Below, piece by piece: positions 13,497-25,082 of a stretch of 64,000 bases of DNA. Source of the stretch: Eucalyptus grandis (Eukaryota > Streptophyta > Magnoliopsida > Myrtales > Myrtaceae). Position numbers and translations under genes: made by a program. The stretch covers positions 36,446,192-36,510,191 of the forward strand of contig NC_052616.1 of assembly GCF_016545825.1 (NCBI RefSeq). The letters run 5' to 3'. The notes below the pieces were generated by a model, which had not been told where the DNA came from, ran no database searches, and was given only the letters and a program-made list of their open reading frames with translations. Position 1 is the stretch's first letter. The number at the start of each line of letters is the position of its first letter.

Positions 13497-13568
<72 letters not shown>
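13497..13568. repeat. (CT)36 microsatellite
   Basis: A perfect CT dinucleotide run of 72 bp, followed by two short direct repeats of CATCTGG. The apparent ORFs through it (Leu-Ser on +, Arg-Glu on -) are artefacts of the repeat. Confidence 0.98.
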
Positions 13569-13570
<2 letters not shown>

Positions 13571-14031
13571 CATCTGGCATCTGGCAACAGTCAAGATAGT
13601 GGCCCGAGTGAGAAAGGGCTATACTTGGCCCCGACCCAAAGGAGTCAGCACAAGTGGTTCTCATATATTTCTATTTTTCTTTCATTTTCTAATGATTGAA
13701 AATCCGCACAATGCGCGAACACTTTTTCAAATAAAATACGGTGATTTTCCAAATACAGTTTCTTTTTTTCACTAGATAAATTTATACTACATAATTTCCA
13801 TGAATCATCACAACAATAGAAGTTGTTATCATATCAAACATTTATAAAACATCACGAGATGGCATGATTGAAAAACATAAAACTTGTGAGTGTACAGAGA
13901 CGACACAATCAATGAAAACAAGTATGAATGAATGAATTAAACATGCAATTTCATACAATCAATAATATCACAAAGAATCTAATCCCTCGTCTTTTTTTTA
14001 AGCACATCAACATTTTGGCAAGGGCCATAAA
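13569..14031. other. Spacer between the microsatellite and element E1
   Basis: No gene or repeat was recognised. The last five bases before the E1 LTR (ATAAA, 14027-14031) should be one half of its target-site duplication; the partner is missing because the other end of E1 has been lost. Confidence 0.35.
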
Positions 14032-14315
14032 TGTCACGTCCTAATCTTCCAAACTCATGCCCATCCTTGCTTGGTCGATATAATAGTAATGTCCCAGGAC
14101 GCATCGTCGACCCATTCTTTTAAATACGCATGCGGAAGTAGAAATAAAATCCTCAAACAATAAAATAATGGAATAGGAAAGTAGCGCCACAAATTTCGAA
14201 CATGAAAACCACAACCACACTTATATACATCACAAACTACCTAAGTTAGGTCCTACTCAAAACCATTTCAGAAAATAGGGTCTACAAACAGGGGTGGGGT
14301 TTTCGCAAACTACGG

Positions 14316-14708
14316 CTACTCGTCCTCCTCAAACTCCTCTTGCTCCACTTCCTCGTTCTCATTGGAGCCTTTTGCCGAGTACATCGAGGACTCTGGTTCC
14401 TCAAGCTTAGAATCCTTCGTGTCCATCGATCCATCTTTAGGGTCTGCCGTGTCCTTTCCAAAAGTAACCTCCATCACATACAGAGGTACCTCACATTCCA
14501 GCACGGGGCCCTCTCTCTGCCCATTACGATACAGGCGATACCATGCCTTGTATTGATGGGGTACTTTTTTGGGTAAACCTGCATCAACCTAAACTATGGT
14601 TTTCACAAGTTCGTATTGTAGTCTCTCGAGATGCCCATGCATTAAAATGTAGTTCATCTGTTATGTTATCTTCTTTGGTTATCCAAAATGCTTAGGAGGA
14701 GCTACCAT
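14316..14708 (-). pseudogene. Decayed LTR-resident ORF (WVDxG family) in E1
   Basis: Read from the ATG at 14708, one frame runs 131 codons to the stop at 14316 and is interrupted by three in-frame stops. One of them replaces the Trp of the WVD motif (TGG to TAG). Despite this it retains ELVKTIV, VDAG, VPHQYKAWYRLYRNGQREGP, FGKDTADPKDG and an acidic Glu-rich tail, colinear with the intact 175-residue ORF at 41355-41882. The function is unknown. The length is a multiple of three, so there are substitutions but no net frameshift. Confidence 0.75.
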
Positions 14709-15034
14709 TTATGGGCCTAAAATTGTATCCCATAACGGGGTAAGACAATGTCTCATCAAGTTTACCCCCTAAAACCTGATTAGGAAGAAAATATGCCTTA
14801 AGGGCTGCTTAAGCACAACCATGAGTCAAAAAACTTACCTTGGCCTCCACTCCTTTTTGCAAGTTACTTAAATTAATAAATACTGACAATCATATCTTCC
14901 AATCCAACCAGATCAAACTATCGACCAATCGACTCAGTCAATTACATGTCAACAAAATCATTCCCCAGTCATTTCAATCAATACTATCTATAAGTCCGAC
15001 CATAGTCCAGACTGCTCACTTTAACTGATATATA

Positions 15035-15395
15035 AATAGTATAACTCACAAGAAACTACCTCAAATACTTTATATAGCTCACTAGAAGCAACCACAAATA
15101 CTTTATATAGCTCACCAGAAGCTGCCGCAAATACTTTATATAACTCACCAGAAGTTGCCGCAAATATTTTATATAACTCACCAAAAGCTGTCGCGATTAT
15201 ACCCATATATATACTATTTATGCTCACCAGAAGCTGCCGCAATTATTCTCATATAGTATACTATTTATGCTCACAAGAAGCTGCCGCAATTATCCTCATA
15301 TAGTATACTAGTTATGCTCACTAGAAGCTGTCACAATTATCCTCATAGAGTATACTATTTATGTTCATTAGAAGTAATCGCAATTAATGGTCTAA
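15035..15395. repeat. Tandem repeats inside the E1 LTR (units about 35 and 54 bp)
   Basis: About four units with CTCACNAGAAGC..CC(A/G)CAAATA followed by TTTATATA (about 35 bp) run into about four longer units with ATTATNCTCATATAGTATAC and GCTCACNAGAAGCTG. Both types share the GCTCACNAGAAGC core. They lie in the putative LTR intron, between the donor complement at 16005-16010 and the microexon-like block near 14839. Confidence 0.85.
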
Positions 15396-17505
15396 TCAAC
15401 TAACCATTTTCCCATTTTTATCATACCCGATAAAAATACTCGTGTATGGGTACACGGTCGGCCTTAACCGAAATACCATTTTTTGCCACTTGAAAATCCC
15501 ACCAATTTATATGGTCCAACAAAATATTTTTGGCGTTATAAACCGACGCTTGGTTATTTCCCACTTAGTTACTGAAATCGATTCAATTTAAGAATAAATT
15601 CCTAAAACACAAATCATGTACAATCAGCACAAATTATAACTCAATTAAATAAGCATATCATACCACTACAATCAGCATCAAATTTCGATCACCGACTATC
15701 CCAGCCTATTTTTTCGGAAAATAAATAAATAATTAAATAATTACGAAAAATTAATTATTAAATTCCATAAATATGACTTAGGCCCAGAAAAGCCTAATTG
15801 GAAGCCGAGATGAGCCCGAAATTTTTTTGAACTACTCTAGCTAGAGCTTTTCTAGGCCCTAACTACACTACCCTAACCACCTAACATGCAATCACAATTA
15901 ATTAAATTGCTAATCTAATCTAATTATCCACATAATCAATACTTAACCTAAACTAATCAACCTTTAAGTGTAATTAACCTACTAAGCATGAATTAGTGAG
16001 TTAAACTCACTTGTTTAATGATCCACTCGGATTGAAACGATGGGGACGCGGCGAGGATCAACTATCTCCAAAACGAGCTTGCTAACATAGGCCCGGAAGA
16101 TACCAAAACTGGCCAAGACAGCAGCTACGAGACCCACTCGGTTCTACCTCTGTCCAGTGCTGGTTGAAGGCTGAAAATGAAGGCTAGAGGCCTGGTTGAG
16201 GTGGAGACGGGCTGAGATGGGTTGAACCAGTCCAGGCGGTGGTGGTAGGAGCTCTGGCAACATCACACGGCGGCTGAACGGCTCAAGCACGGCCTAAGGC
16301 AGCATTTGGAACGTGAGATAAGCGACACGGTCCAGCTGGGAAGTCAAAGTCGTTCGAGCGAGGCGTGACATCGCTCGAGCAAGGCGGGGGCGGTGAACGG
16401 CAACATGCGGCGAAGACGGCTTGCGGGGTCGACGGCTCGGCTTGTCTTCTTTGGAAATTTTGAAGTCCTCAAAGCACAATGAAGAAGGAGGAGGACCTGC
16501 TCGATGGCCACAAGGGGAAAGGGGGGACCAAAAGCTTATGGAGGGTCCCTTTGGTCTTCATCCTCATCTTCATGTTCCCTTGACCCTTGCCCTCCATCAG
16601 CTAGCTTCCATGGTAAAAAATCAACCACCAATGCCCTTCTAGAAGCTCATTTGAAGTGGGCCACAAGTCATGGATGGGGGCATATGAATTTGTACAAAAA
16701 CTCCCTCATTTAGACCTTAATGCTTCTCAATTTAATTCAATTTGGCTTCTCAAAATTAAATTATCAAACCCTTGATCGAATTGATATTTTTCCTCACCAG
16801 TTGATCCTACTTGCATCCCAATTGCACGATAAAAAATGGTCCCTAACATTTTCTAGACAAAAAGGCTCTATGATGACTTTTTCCCAAAAAGTCTTGGTTT
16901 GCAGAAAAATCTTCGGAGGCTGAGTTGACATTCCTAAAATGACTCGTGACATGACATAACTTTCAATTTTTGAAATCAAATTCAAATTTGCAGTTAATTT
17001 TATTTTGGCACAATTTTAGCGTGACCTAGACTACCGAGTAGCTTTCAGAACTTTTAATGCAAATAACCTATGGTCGATTTTCTTCGAGCCACAATGAACC
17101 TCTTTGACACATTGGTGACTCTCAGTGGTCATAAGCATGTCAAGATTTCAAATATGGACACAGGATACCAAAACGATAAACAAATTAATCTAGTGCCGAT
17201 CGATGAGAATTTTTTTCAATTTAGTGGGATCACCCACATTTAACCACATATTTCAATCGAACCGACCTATCTCTGATCTCTAATCAATTTTTAACTGTGT
17301 CGTAATGATCTCGGCGAATAAGTACAGTTAAGTAGCCGATTCCTGGTCAAATCCTCAAGTCTGTTACATTAAAATTTCTTAATAGCTTTCCTAGATAATC
17401 TAGTTATCTCATGAGTGATTAGCTCTAAGAATAGCACTATAGGCACGGCAATGAAATGCTCGATTTATGTAATTGAAAACAAAACTAAAATTCTAGGATG
17501 TCACA

Positions 17506-17520
17506 ACTCTTCCCCTCTTA
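17506..17520 (-). other. Polypurine tract of E1
   Basis: On the minus strand AAGAGGGGAAGAGT immediately precedes the LTR start TGTGACATCC, as expected for the plus-strand primer of an LTR retrotransposon. The same tract occurs beside the left LTR of element C. Confidence 0.85.
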
Positions 17521-20415
17521 TAAAAATTTCGTCCTCGAAATTTAAACCTTTACAATACTTAAGCAAAAAGGTGGGGTACAAATGTCTCATTGGCTCTTCG
17601 GTCTCCTAGGTTTCTCCTTTGATGCCATGGTGTTGCTAGACCACTTTGACCAACGGAATGGTTTTTGTACGCAGAACTTGTTATTTTCTGTCCACAATCT
17701 GAACCAAGCTTTCATTGTACGACACTCGGTCGTCCATGTCCAATTCCTCGAAATTTAGCACGTGGGTCGGGTTAGGCTCGTACTTCCTCAACATCGACAT
17801 GTGAAAGACGTCATGCATTTGCGCTAGTCTTGGTGGCAACGTAAGATGATACGGTAGAGTCTCGATTCTCTCAAGAATCTCAAACGGACCTACGTACCTC
17901 GGATTTAGTTTTCCTTTCTTGCTAAAGCATGAAGTTCCCCTCATCCGTGACACCTTCAGAAAAACATGATCACCAACTTGGAATTCCAAAAGCCTTCAAT
18001 GCTTATATGTGTAGCTTTTCTAACGACTCTAAGCGATTTTTAGTCTACTTCTAATCACTGCAACTGCATTCGCTGACTGCTAAATCAACTCTAGGCCTGT
18101 AATCTTTCTCTCTCCAACTTCATCCCAACACATGGGTGTTCTGCACGCTCTGCCATATAACGCTTCAAAAGGAGCCATCTTGATGCTATGCTGATAACTG
18201 TTGTTGTAGGCAAACTTCACAAGATGAAATTGTTCTTCCCAGCTTCCTTTAAAATCCAATACACAAGCTCACAGCATGTCTTTAAGGGTCTGAATTGTCC
18301 TCTCAGACTGGCCATCCATCTGAGGATGATATGACGTTGGTGCTGCAGCTTTGTACCTAGAGCACTCTGCAAGCTCTTCTGAAAAGCGGCGGTGAATCTC
18401 GGGTCTCCATCTGAAGTTATTATGACCGGCACTCCATGCAATCGGACTATCTAGCGCATGTACAACTCAACGTGCCTATCCAAGTCAAAATTCTTTCATA
18501 CTGTAATAAAGTGAGCCGACTTTGTCAACCTGTTGACTACTACCCAAATAGAATCATTACCTCTCTGACTCGTTGGTAATCTGGTCACAAAGTCCATCGT
18601 GATGTGCTCCCACTTCCATTCTGGGATCTCAAGAGGTTGCAAAAGTCCTCTTGGCTAGTAATGTTGAGCTTTGACCTGCTGACACGTTACACACTTGGCA
18701 ACATGTTTAACAATATTCATCTTCATATTAGACCACCAATAGTGTTGATGCAAATTTTGATACATCTTGGTACTTCTAAGATGAATGCTATAACTGTTAT
18801 AATGAGCTTCTGATAAAATATCATCTCTAAGCTTCGCATCATCAGGTACAACCAAATGTCCTCGGAACTTCAGTATTCCATCATTAGAAACCTAAAGGTT
18901 ACCTTTTCTTTCTTCGATATCCTCTTGCAACATTTTTTGAACGTCGAGGTTTGTCAGATGAAGTAGTTTTATCCCGATTTGCACATCTGGCTCCATTTTG
19001 AGGATGGCCATAAGATGAGAAAGGTGGCCTATATCAAATTTGAAAACCGAATCTCTAGCCCTCTTGATTAGATTCAACTACTTAACCGACAAGTGAGCGA
19101 CTGAAGACTTTTGGCTCAAAGTGTCGGCGACCTTGTTCGCCTTTCCTGAGTGATATAAAATATCACAATCGTAACCCTTCAGAAGTTCCATCCATCGGCA
19201 CTGTCTCATAATCAACTCCTTCTAAGAGAATAGGTAATTGAGACTCTAATGGTTCGTGAAGATCTGGAATATTTCTCCACACAAGTAATGTCTCCAAATC
19301 TTTAACATAAATATGATTACTGCAAGTTCTAGGTCATGCATCAGGTAGTTCAATTCATGAGATCTCAACCGGCGAGAGGCGTATGCAACAACCTTACCAT
19401 ATTGCATCAGCACGCAACCCAGTCCTCTGAACGATGCATCACTATAGATCTCGTACCCTCCAGGGCTATATGGAATCGTCAGCACAGGTGCGGTAGTTAG
19501 CTTTTGCTTTAGCTCTTGGAAACTACACTCGCACTTATTTGACCATACAAATTTCTCATCTTTCTTAAGGAGTTTTGTCAAATGTGACGTTAAAGCTTAA
19601 AACCCTTCCACGGACCGTCTGTAGTAACCTACCAAACCTAGAAAACTTCTTATCTTTGTCACGGTAGTCAGTCTCAGCTAGTTGATAACTGCTTCAATCT
19701 TGGATGGGTCCATAGAGATTCCTTCACCTAAAATCATGTGACCTAAAAACGCAACACGAGTCAGCCAAAACTCGCATTTGCTAAACTTAGCATACAGCTG
19801 ATGAATCCTCAAGGTTTGAAGCACTAATCTCAAATGATCCTCATGCTCTTCAGTGCTCCTTGAATACACTAGAATATCATCGATAAACACAATCACGAAC
19901 TGATCTAAATATTCCTTGAATACTTGGTTCATCATATCCATGAAAGTAGCTAGAGCATTCGTCAACCTGAATGGCACCACAATAACCTCGTAATGACCAT
20001 ACCGAGTACGAAATGTTGACTTTGGAATGTCCTATTTCCTGATCCTTAGCTAATGATATCATGTCCTCACGTTGATTTTCGAAAATATCGACACTCTTTG
20101 TAATTAATCAAACAAGTCGTCAATCATCGGGAGTGGATACTTGTTCTTGATTGTCACTTGATTGAGTTGGCAATAGTTGATACACAAGCACAACGAACCA
20201 TCCTTCTTCTTTACAAAGAGAACTGGTGCTCCCCAAAGTGATGCACTGGGATGTATGAATCCCTTATCCAACAATTCCTACATCTGCACATTTAGTTCCT
20301 TCAATTCTGATAGGATCATTCAGTAAGGAGCCTTAGAGATTAGCTCTATCCCGGGAGCTAACTCAATCACGAACTCAATTTCTCTCTCTAGCGGCAATCC
20401 TGGCAATTCTTTCTA
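17521..20415 (-). pseudogene. Broken gypsy pol of E1: RT, RNase H, integrase with chromo-type tail; 5' part missing
   Basis: Read right to left on the minus strand. RT lies at about 19678-19980 and upstream (FIDDILVYS catalytic box, then FSKCEFW, FLGH). RNase H is at about 19246-19581 ([16 protein letters not shown]). The integrase zinc finger is at 18655-18855 (H-H-C-C with CVTCQQVKAQ). The integrase core has SDGDPRF at about 18395-18415, and the C-terminal region is at 17681-17989 (GDHVFLKVSRM, LNPRYVGPFEI, HDVFHMSMLRKY). Many stops and frame changes separate the pieces. Protease, gag and 5' LTR are absent: similarity to element C ends near 20415 within the protease-RT interval, so this is a truncated, dead copy. 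Confidence 0.88.
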
Positions 20416-21132
20416 GAGGGAGAGAAAGAGGTGAGCGTGATTTTATCAAAAAAAGGGCATGATTTCTTCTCCTTCTCGACAGATTCCCATCTGACACCCT
20501 CTGAAGACCTCCATTAGTCGCCTCGAACCTGCAACCAATCATGCCCTTGTGCAACACAATCGAGGGCTATTGATCGTTACGAATCGTTTGATTGTATGTT
20601 GTTGACTAACCCATTTAATTAACCCATAGTTCAATTAGGAGGTGGTTGAGGCTAATTGAATTGCATAGGTGAATTCAAATTCTCAATACGAACCGTTTGA
20701 TTGTATGTTGTTGATTGATGAATTTGCTGATTGAGTGCATGATATAAACATTGGATGATATAGGCATTTGAAGCCAACGAGAATGGTGACAGTCATGAAC
20801 TTCCCGAACATCGGAGGCTGAGAGTGTTGGTCCAATGCAACCCTTGGTTTAGCCCGATTTAGGCTAGCTTAGCCTTGGTTAGGCAGGTTTAGTTCTAATT
20901 AGGCCAATTTAGCTATTGGACTTATGTTCTTACAAACTCATTAGTCTGGTTTCCATTTAAAAAAAAAAAAGAGTAGACATTAGAATTACTATTAGAATAA
21001 TGATTACTTCAATTTAGTTTAGTTTAGTTTAATCAAACATTAAAATGAGTAGAGTTAGGGTTGCACTAGTCTAGCTCGACATTTGGTATTAGTCTTGAGG
21101 GATTCAAGTTTCTGAGGGATCATGTCTAGAGA
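20416..21132. other. Unassigned DNA between truncated E1 and solo LTR F
   Basis: The sequence has no link to gypsy coding regions and no recognised gene. The phrase CGTTTGATTGTATGTTGTTGA occurs twice (about 20586 and 20696), and short TTTAGNNNGGTTAGGC-like phrases recur near 20840-20910. The left edge marks the deletion or recombination point that removed the 5' end of E1. Confidence 0.4.
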
Positions 21133-21137
21133 CTTAT

Positions 21138-21361
21138 TGTAACATTCTCGATTTTGACCCTTATTTTGGTCCCAACTAGGAAGCTAAGATAGGCCTTAGG
21201 TTAGTTAAACCTTCCCAGAAAATAAGTGTGAGAAAGTGTGAACAAATGTGAACGTATTAAATAAAGTGGTGAAAAATATATCTCTATAGGCTAGGCTCAT
21301 TAATATCCTAAGATTTAAGTGTGAATGGTAGACTTTCCAACCTACAAAGGAGGAGTCACAT

Positions 21362-21411
<50 letters not shown>

Positions 21412-22252
21412 AGGCTAAGACAAATCCAACTTTGGACCAAGACAAGTTTATCTTATCTCTTTTGGACATTAGCCAATAAATAACCGGGACAAGTGCCCAA
21501 GCTAGTATAGAGCCTACTTGGGATCTTGGGAGATAAGACTGTACAACCATGAATGACCCTTGATTCAAGGCCAAGTGTGAAAACTCCTCTTTTCAACTAG
21601 AATTTGCCTCATTTAATTTTCGAAATTTCTGGACCTTTGTTATTTGCCAATTTTACAGAGCTTTTTATGTTACGAATTTGGAGAAGCTTTCCTCATGAAA
21701 GTTGTTCAAAATATCTTGATATATAATATGTTTAAATTTCATATTTTTCTGAGGTGAAATGGTAGGGACGAAGGCCCAATCATTCACCGTGTGGAACCTA
21801 TCATGTGTAGTGAAAACGGTGATCAGGTTGCCTTCTCGAATTTTTATAAAATATTTCCTTTCAAATTTAACCATGCTTCCTTCATAAAAAATTTAAAGGA
21901 CATCCATTTCTACAACATATAGAAATTTCAAAAAAAAAATTGTGAAGATTTAGATTTCGAAATGAGTCTCTCTCTCCAACCATTGAATCTGCTTGACAAG
22001 TAGATTATTGGGTTGTGTTCAATGATTTGCTGTTCTTTCTATAACACGAATTTGACATGACTTCCTCCATAAAAAAAAAATTATTTGAGGTACTTTCTAC
22101 AACATATTAAAATATCATAATTTTTCGATTCCGTTTGATAAAGTAATGACACTGATTTCGAAAATCGGTCAAAACTATTTTTCTCACCTAGGAGGTGTGA
22201 GTCATGCCCAAGTTTGGACTCAAGTCTTTAAATGCCATGTTGAGGTGTCCCA
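21138..22252 (+). repeat. Solo LTR F, 5' segment
   Basis: LTR F starts TGTAACATTC at 21138 just after CTTAT (21133-21137). Its other end, GGTCATGACA at 51185, is followed by CTTAT (51186-51190), so the target-site duplication is perfect and no internal region remains. The LTR is split by solo LTR A and everything nested in it; the two parts add up to about 3.06 kb. This segment carries an (AG)22 run and diverged CATGAAAGTTGT/ACAACATAT phrases. Confidence 0.85.
21364..21407. repeat. (AG)22 microsatellite in LTR F
   Basis: A perfect AG dinucleotide run of 44 bp. The Leu-Ser open frame on the opposite strand (21356-21574) is a by-product of it. Confidence 0.95.
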
Positions 22253-24415
22253 TGTGACATCCTGATTTTCAGATTTTTTTTTCAATCGAATAAGTTGAGT
22301 TTTTCATCGACGTGCCTATAGTTCTTTTCCCTAAACTGATCACTCTCGAGATAACTATTCTATCGGGTGAAGCCGTTAAGAAATCTAAATGCAATAGACA
22401 TGAGAATTCAACCAGGAATCGGCTGTTAACCTGCAATGGTCATTACGACACCGTCAAAATCGATCAGGACGGAAGATAGGTCAATTCGACAAAGATATGT
22501 GATTAAAGTGTGGGTGATTCCACCTTATTGCAAATTTTCTATCGAATGGCATTAGATCGATTTTTCTGTCAAACCTGTACCTTGTGTCGGCATTTGAAAC
22601 CTCGACATTTTCACAACAACCGAGGGTCGCCAATGTGTCAAAGATGTACGATGTGGCTTGAAAATAATTGATCACGGGTCAATTGCACTAAAAAATCCTA
22701 AAAGCTACGTAGTAGGCTAGGTTACGCTAAAATTGTGTTAGATTATAATTAACTGTGAATTTAAAACCGATTTCATGTCGCAATTCATTTTAGGAACGTT
22801 GACTCACCCTCCAAAGATTTTTCTACAAACCAAGATTTTTGGCGAAAATTCAAAGTAGAGCCGTTTTGGACCAGGAAAATTAGAGGACCATTTTTTATCA
22901 CGCCATCGGTCAAGTTGGTTTAATTGGTGAGGAAAAATGTGAATTTAAGTGTGGGCACCTTAGTTGAATTTATGGTCATCAATTTTGGTCCAATTGGAGT
23001 TGAAATAGATTGAAATGGAGGGACAATTGTCCAAATTCGTTGGCCAAGGGGGTGTGCAAAGTTTGAGGCATCAAATGAAGCTTGTAGAGGAAGATTGAAG
23101 GGGAAATAGCTACTGTGGATGAGATATTTAGCTTGACTTTGGGGCCAAATGGTGGTCCCTCTTTAGCCAGCACTTCTTCTTTCTCTTTGAAGCTCCTTTA
23201 TCCATTGTTGTCGAAGTTTGGAGAGCTCAAAAACTAGAGAATAGCCAGCACTCCTCCACCCTTGCCCGTTAACGCCCCTTCGTCGCTACTTGTGTGCCCA
23301 TCACGCCACCCGAGCCCCTGCACGTTGTGCTTGTCGTCCTCGCCATCCCATGCGTTCTGCTGTGGTCATTTCAACCCAAGTCGAGCCCGGTGCTAGCCCC
23401 TTCGACCCAAGAGTAAAGGCTGAAGATAGCAAGGGCCCTTGGACTTCGAGGCCCATTTTATATCTCTTCTGGGCCTTGGTTGGTGTTGTTGTAGGCTTGG
23501 CTATCGCTCACCTCTGTGTCACCGTCATTGTGGACTCACCAGATCGCTAAACCAGTGAGTTTACTTGCTAAACTCTGCTTAACGAGTTAATGATGCTTAA
23601 GGGGTGATTAGTTTAGGCTAAGTATGGTTTATGTGGTTAATTAGATTAGATTAATGATTTAATTGCTTAATTATGTATGTTAGGTGGTTAGATTAGATAA
23701 ATTAAGGCCTAGATAGGGTGTATTATTTATATGGATAGGCGCATTATTTTTCTAGGCCCGTTTAGGTAGTTAGATTAACATTTCCAGCCTAAGTTAGTAT
23801 TTATTGAATTTAAATTGCGTTATTTAATTATTTTTGTAATTTATTTAATTATTTAATATTTTCTATAAATTATACCGGGATAGCTGGTGACCTGAGTTTC
23901 GTGCTAATTGCAATGGTGTGCTTAGTTTATACGATTGAGTGTTAATTTGTGCAAATCGAATGGTGATTGAAAATTTTGTTATTTATTCCAAAATTGTGAA
24001 ATTTTGGTATTGAATTAGAAAATCCTGAGTGTCGGGTTTTGACACCAAAAATGCTTTTAAATACTATATCAAATAGTGAGATTTTAAAAGGAATGATATC
24101 AATTTTTCTGGTTCGATCTAACCGTGTACCCACACACGATTATTTTCATCGAGTGTTTTTAATATGAAGAAAATTAGCCAAGCTCATTATCTTAATTGAG
24201 ACATTTGAGTGCAATTAGTCATAATTGAATGATCATGTGTTGTTTATGAGAACCCATCGCAAGCGTTTACACCGAACGTTGCCCCTATATGGGTTGCCCT
24301 TGGACAACAGAAGCCAATCGCAACAGATTCTAGATTGATGCTCCTTCGGGATTGTCATCTAGTAGAGATGTTGTCGTGCTCAATGGGGTGAGACGATGTC
24401 TGGCTATGCCAGAAG
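22253..24415 (+). repeat. Solo LTR A, 5' segment
   Basis: The LTR starts TGTGACATCC after TCCCA (22248-22252). The matching end GGCGTGACA at 49234 is followed by TCCCA (49235-49239). Its first 1.3 kb aligns with the other LTRs (for example the GAGATAACT..CTATCGG block). A GC-rich leader at about 23220-23550 ends at a donor-like CA|GTGAGT (GT at 23555). The 86-codon frame at 23290-23550 lies in this leader and is not taken as a gene. Element C interrupts LTR A at 24415. Confidence 0.85.
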
Positions 24416-24976
24416 TGACACACCTTGATCCTTAGGCACACACCCATCCCTTACCTGGTTAATTAATATTCATGTCCCATGACACATTGCTGACCCCTTT
24501 TTTTTTATTACGCAAGCAAAAGTAATTAAACAATCCCTAGACAATCAAACAATGTGATAGAAAAGTATGGCTATATTTTTCACATCTGAAAATCACAACC
24601 ACACTTGTATACAAAGCAAACCTCATAGTATATATTATAATACTATTAACAAGTCAGATCTATCACACATCATATCACAACTCAGAGTTTGCAAATAGGG
24701 TGAAGTCTCAGTCATCATCCAGGTCATACTCGGGATCATCCTCTGGATCCTCCTCCAGCTCCTCTTCCAGTTCTTCTTTAGTCTCCTTTTCAGGGTCTTC
24801 CATCTCTCGATCCTCTTCTGGTCCCTTCTCCTCATGCTCCACAATCTCTCCTTCTTCTTCACTCCAATTGGCACCTTCAGCTGAGTACACCAGAGAATTA
24901 AGCTCACTCCCGAGCTTGGGATCCTTAGCATCTTCCACCATTCCGTCTTTAGGGTATGTTGTACCCTCACCAAAAG

Positions 24977-25082
24977 TGTGACATACCAAAAATTTCACCG
25001 ACCTTATTAGTATAATCGGATCGTGAAAGACTTAAATTAAATTTAAATCAAGCCGAAGACGAACCCGATGGACCGTGAGGAA
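24977..25082 (+). repeat. Solo LTR B, 5' segment
   Basis: Starts TGTGACATACC directly after AAAAG (24972-24976). The far end ACGTCACA at 31728 is followed by AAAAG (31729-31733). B is split by solo LTR D; the pieces total about 3.60 kb. It belongs to a related but clearly different family from A, C, D, E1, G and H. Confidence 0.85.

Larger units (their letters stand above)
14032..17505 (-). repeat. 3' LTR of gypsy element E1 (Tekay/Del-like), minus orientation
   Basis: On the minus strand the LTR starts TGTGACATCC at 17505 and ends GGACGTGACA at 14032, giving 3474 bp with TG...CA ends. The upstream boundary is confirmed by the adjacent polypurine tract at 17506-17520. Inside, in element sense, are a GC-rich leader, a consensus donor (GTGAGT, complement at 16005-16010), tandem repeats at about 15035-15395, a GTAAGT donor (14833-14838), the near-palindrome at 14741-14755, and a decayed ORF at 14316-14708. 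Such long LTRs with a chromodomain-type pol fit the Tekay/Del chromovirus clade (inference). Confidence 0.85.

Noticed and set aside
13428..13775. Leu-Ser and Arg-Glu repeat proteins on opposite strands
   Set aside because: Pure translation of the (CT)36 microsatellite.
24381..24410. An inverted copy of the GAGAC palindrome segment in LTR A (GGGGTGAGACGATGTCT)
   Set aside because: Palindromic cores look alike on both strands and flanking support is short, so an inversion in LTR A cannot be claimed.
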